Assembly: GCA_963813315.1 (NCBI GenBank)
Contig: CAWEYO010000025.1
Location: 246,323 to 310,322 of the forward strand
Origin: CAWEYO01 sp963813315
GTDB taxonomy: Bacteria; Pseudomonadota; Alphaproteobacteria; Rhizobiales; Rhizobiaceae
Length of the DNA stretch: 64,000 nucleotides
Direction: 5' to 3'
Positions 62,705-64,000 of the stretch are shown here, one piece after another. Position 1 is the stretch's first letter. The number at the start of each line of letters is the position of its first letter. Both the position numbers and the translations under genes were made by a program. The notes below the pieces were generated by a model, which saw only the letters and a list, made by a program, of their open reading frames with translations, was not told the DNA's origin and did not search any database.

Positions 62705-63394
62705 ATGGCATTCGACCTCTCGCGCAGGCTTGCAGCGGAAGCGCTCGGCACGGGGTTGTTGGTGGCCACCGTCGTCGGCTCCGGCATCATGGCCGACAAG
62801 CTGACCGACGACACGGCGCTTGCGCTGCTCGGCAATACGCTGCCGACCGGGGCAATCCTGGTCGTGCTGATCACAATTCTTGGCCCGGTTTCCGGCGCCC
62901 ATTTCAATCCGGCAGTGACGACGGTCTTCGCGCTCCGCCGCGAGATCGCGATGAACGCGGCGCTCGCCTATGTCGTCGTCCAGATCGCGGGCGGCATCGC
63001 CGGAACGTTTCTGGCCCATGCAATGTTCGAGCTACCGCTCCTGCAGGTCTCCGATACGACGCGGACCGGAACCGGGCAATGGATCGCCGAGGCAGTCGCT
63101 GCCTTCGGCCTGGTTTTCACCATTCTGGCGGGCTTGCGCTTCCGCTCCGATGCGATCCCTTGGCTGGTAGGGCTCTATATTACGGCCGCTTACTGGTTCA
63201 CGGCGTCAACGTCCTTTGCCAACCCGGCCGTCGCGATCGCCCGCGCCTTTTCCGACACGTTTTCCGGCATCCGCCCGATCGACGTGTCGGGGTTCATCGC
63301 CGCTGAATTGCTTGGGGCGCTGCTAGCCATGGTATTCGCTGGCTGGCTGCTCGCCGAGCCAAAACCGATTAGACGAATGGAGGCTGCCGAATGA
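62705..63394 (+). CDS. aqpS: MIP channel, AqpS-type arsenite aquaglyceroporin
   Basis: The 229-residue channel has six helices and two NPA loops: HFNPAVT near residue 69 and FANPAVAIARAF near 174. In ars operons of Sinorhizobium such a channel takes the place of ArsB and lets arsenite leave the cell. It lies three bases after arsC and overlaps the next gene by ATGA. Confidence 0.92.
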   Translation: MAFDLSRRLAAEALGTGLLVATVVGSGIMADKLTDDTALALLGNTLPTGAILVVLITILGPVSGAHFNPAVTTVFALRREIAMNAALAYVVVQIAGGIAGTFLAHAMFELPLLQVSDTTRTGTGQWIAEAVAAFGLVFTILAGLRFRSDAIPWLVGLYITAAYWFTASTSFANPAVAIARAFSDTFSGIRPIDVSGFIAAELLGALLAMVFAGWLLAEPKPIRRMEAAE

Positions 63395-63813
63395 CCGTCA
63401 CCATCTACCACAACCCCGACTGCGGCACGTCCCGCAACACGCTTGCCATGATCCGCCTGTCCGGCGAGGAGCCGGAAGTGATCGAATATCTGCAAAGGCC
63501 GCCCCCACGGGAAAAGCTCGTCGAGCTGATCGCTGCTATGGGAATTACGCCGCGCGAACTGTTGCGCGATAAGGATACGCCCTATGCCGCACTTGGCCTC
63601 GGCGACCCGAAATGGACCGATGACGAGCTGATCGACATCATGCTTGCCCAGCCAATCCTCATCAATCGCCCGATTGTCGTTACGCCGTTGGGCGTCAAGC
63701 TCTGCCGGCCCTCGGAAGCGGTGCTCGACATCCTCCCAAACCCCGACATAGGGCCGTTCGTCAAGGAAGACGGCGAGGTCGTGATCAACGCCGAAGGACA
63801 GCGTGTTGCCTGA
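63391..63813 (+). CDS. arsC: Arsenate reductase, glutaredoxin-dependent type (ArsC)
   Basis: The 140-residue product has the catalytic Cys in HNPDCGTSRNTL (C12 region), and the arginines of NRPIVVTPLGVKLCRPSE, which are the arsenate-binding residues of plasmid R773-type ArsC. This is a second, unrelated arsenate reductase in the same operon, coupled by ATGA to aqpS. No arsH is seen in the remaining 187 bases. Confidence 0.94.
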   Translation: MTVTIYHNPDCGTSRNTLAMIRLSGEEPEVIEYLQRPPPREKLVELIAAMGITPRELLRDKDTPYAALGLGDPKWTDDELIDIMLAQPILINRPIVVTPLGVKLCRPSEAVLDILPNPDIGPFVKEDGEVVINAEGQRVA

Positions 63814-64000
63814 CACAAACGCCGATCCACAGCCCTCGCTTTGCGCAGATCGTCACAAGAACGGCCAGCGGACGAACAGGGCTTGTGTCTCACCCTGAAT
63901 TTGCTGACTTGACGAAGTCCCGCGTCGAGGACGCGTTCTGACGGTAGTTCGATTTTTGCCGAAATTCGGTTGACGCCGTCAAAACCACGGCGTATGCCTA
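63814..64000. other. Window end, no gene seen
   Basis: 187 bases after arsC. No terminator with a T run and no open frame with coding character. A downstream ars gene could start past the edge. Confidence 0.4.

Overview
The window is high-GC alphaproteobacterial DNA, most likely from a Rhizobiales member of the Mesorhizobium/Phyllobacteriaceae type. The reasons are a RirA-type iron regulator, a LexA with GAAC-N7-GAAC boxes upstream, two phasins, and a dense set of intergenic palindromic repeats of the kind seen in that group. I cannot name the species. No rRNA, tRNA, CRISPR array or complete insertion sequence was recognised. The window looks chromosomal and carries several accessory metabolic modules.

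Layout. (1) 1-2.4 kb: end of an unknown gene, then a minus-strand pair made of an EgtD-like methyltransferase and an MFS transporter. (2) 2.5-6.5 kb, minus: a form II (AYRGAGR) CO-dehydrogenase-type molybdenum hydroxylase, coxS-coxL-coxM, with heptamer repeat arrays in both spacers. (3) 7.2-16.9 kb: a sugar or sugar-acid locus with a TIM-barrel isomerase, an enolase-superfamily dehydratase, a GntR regulator, a D-2-hydroxyacid dehydrogenase and a convergent ABC importer whose binding-protein gene is frameshifted. (4) 17.3-20.8 kb: TetR regulator divergent from Tm-1-like, PEP-hydrolase-like and GST genes. (5) 21.2-29.5 kb: ATP-grasp/esterase pair, two phasins, rirA, a FadL porin and a frameshifted adenine deaminase. 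(6) 30.3-43.9 kb: a lanthanide methanol-oxidation block, with fae, a PQQ-associated ABC system with beta-propeller, xoxF, xoxG, xoxJ and pqqABCDE. (7) 44.1-53.8 kb: a gabT-like aminotransferase, lexA, an RND efflux pair whose pump gene carries an internal inversion, marC and two secreted proteins of unknown function. (8) 53.9-63.8 kb: arsenic island, with a relic of an hsdM-like gene, aioXSR, aioBA, a moeA remnant and arsR-arsC-aqpS-arsC.

How it fits together. XoxF oxidises methanol with PQQ and a lanthanide, XoxG takes the electrons, PqqA-E make the cofactor, and Fae links formaldehyde to the C1-carrier pathway. AioXSR probably senses arsenite and activates aioBA through a sigma-54 promoter that can be read directly upstream of aioB. 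The ars genes reduce arsenate and move arsenite across the membrane. With the cox genes, this suggests a heterotroph able to draw extra energy from C1 compounds, arsenite and possibly CO or a related substrate.

The most unusual signals are lesions in otherwise intact operons. A 159-bp segment of the RND pump gene is inverted exactly in codon register. aioA has a short out-of-frame stretch between two compensating indels. moeA has lost its middle. A sugar-binding protein and an adenine deaminase gene each have one extra base. Some of these may be assembly errors, so read-level checks matter.
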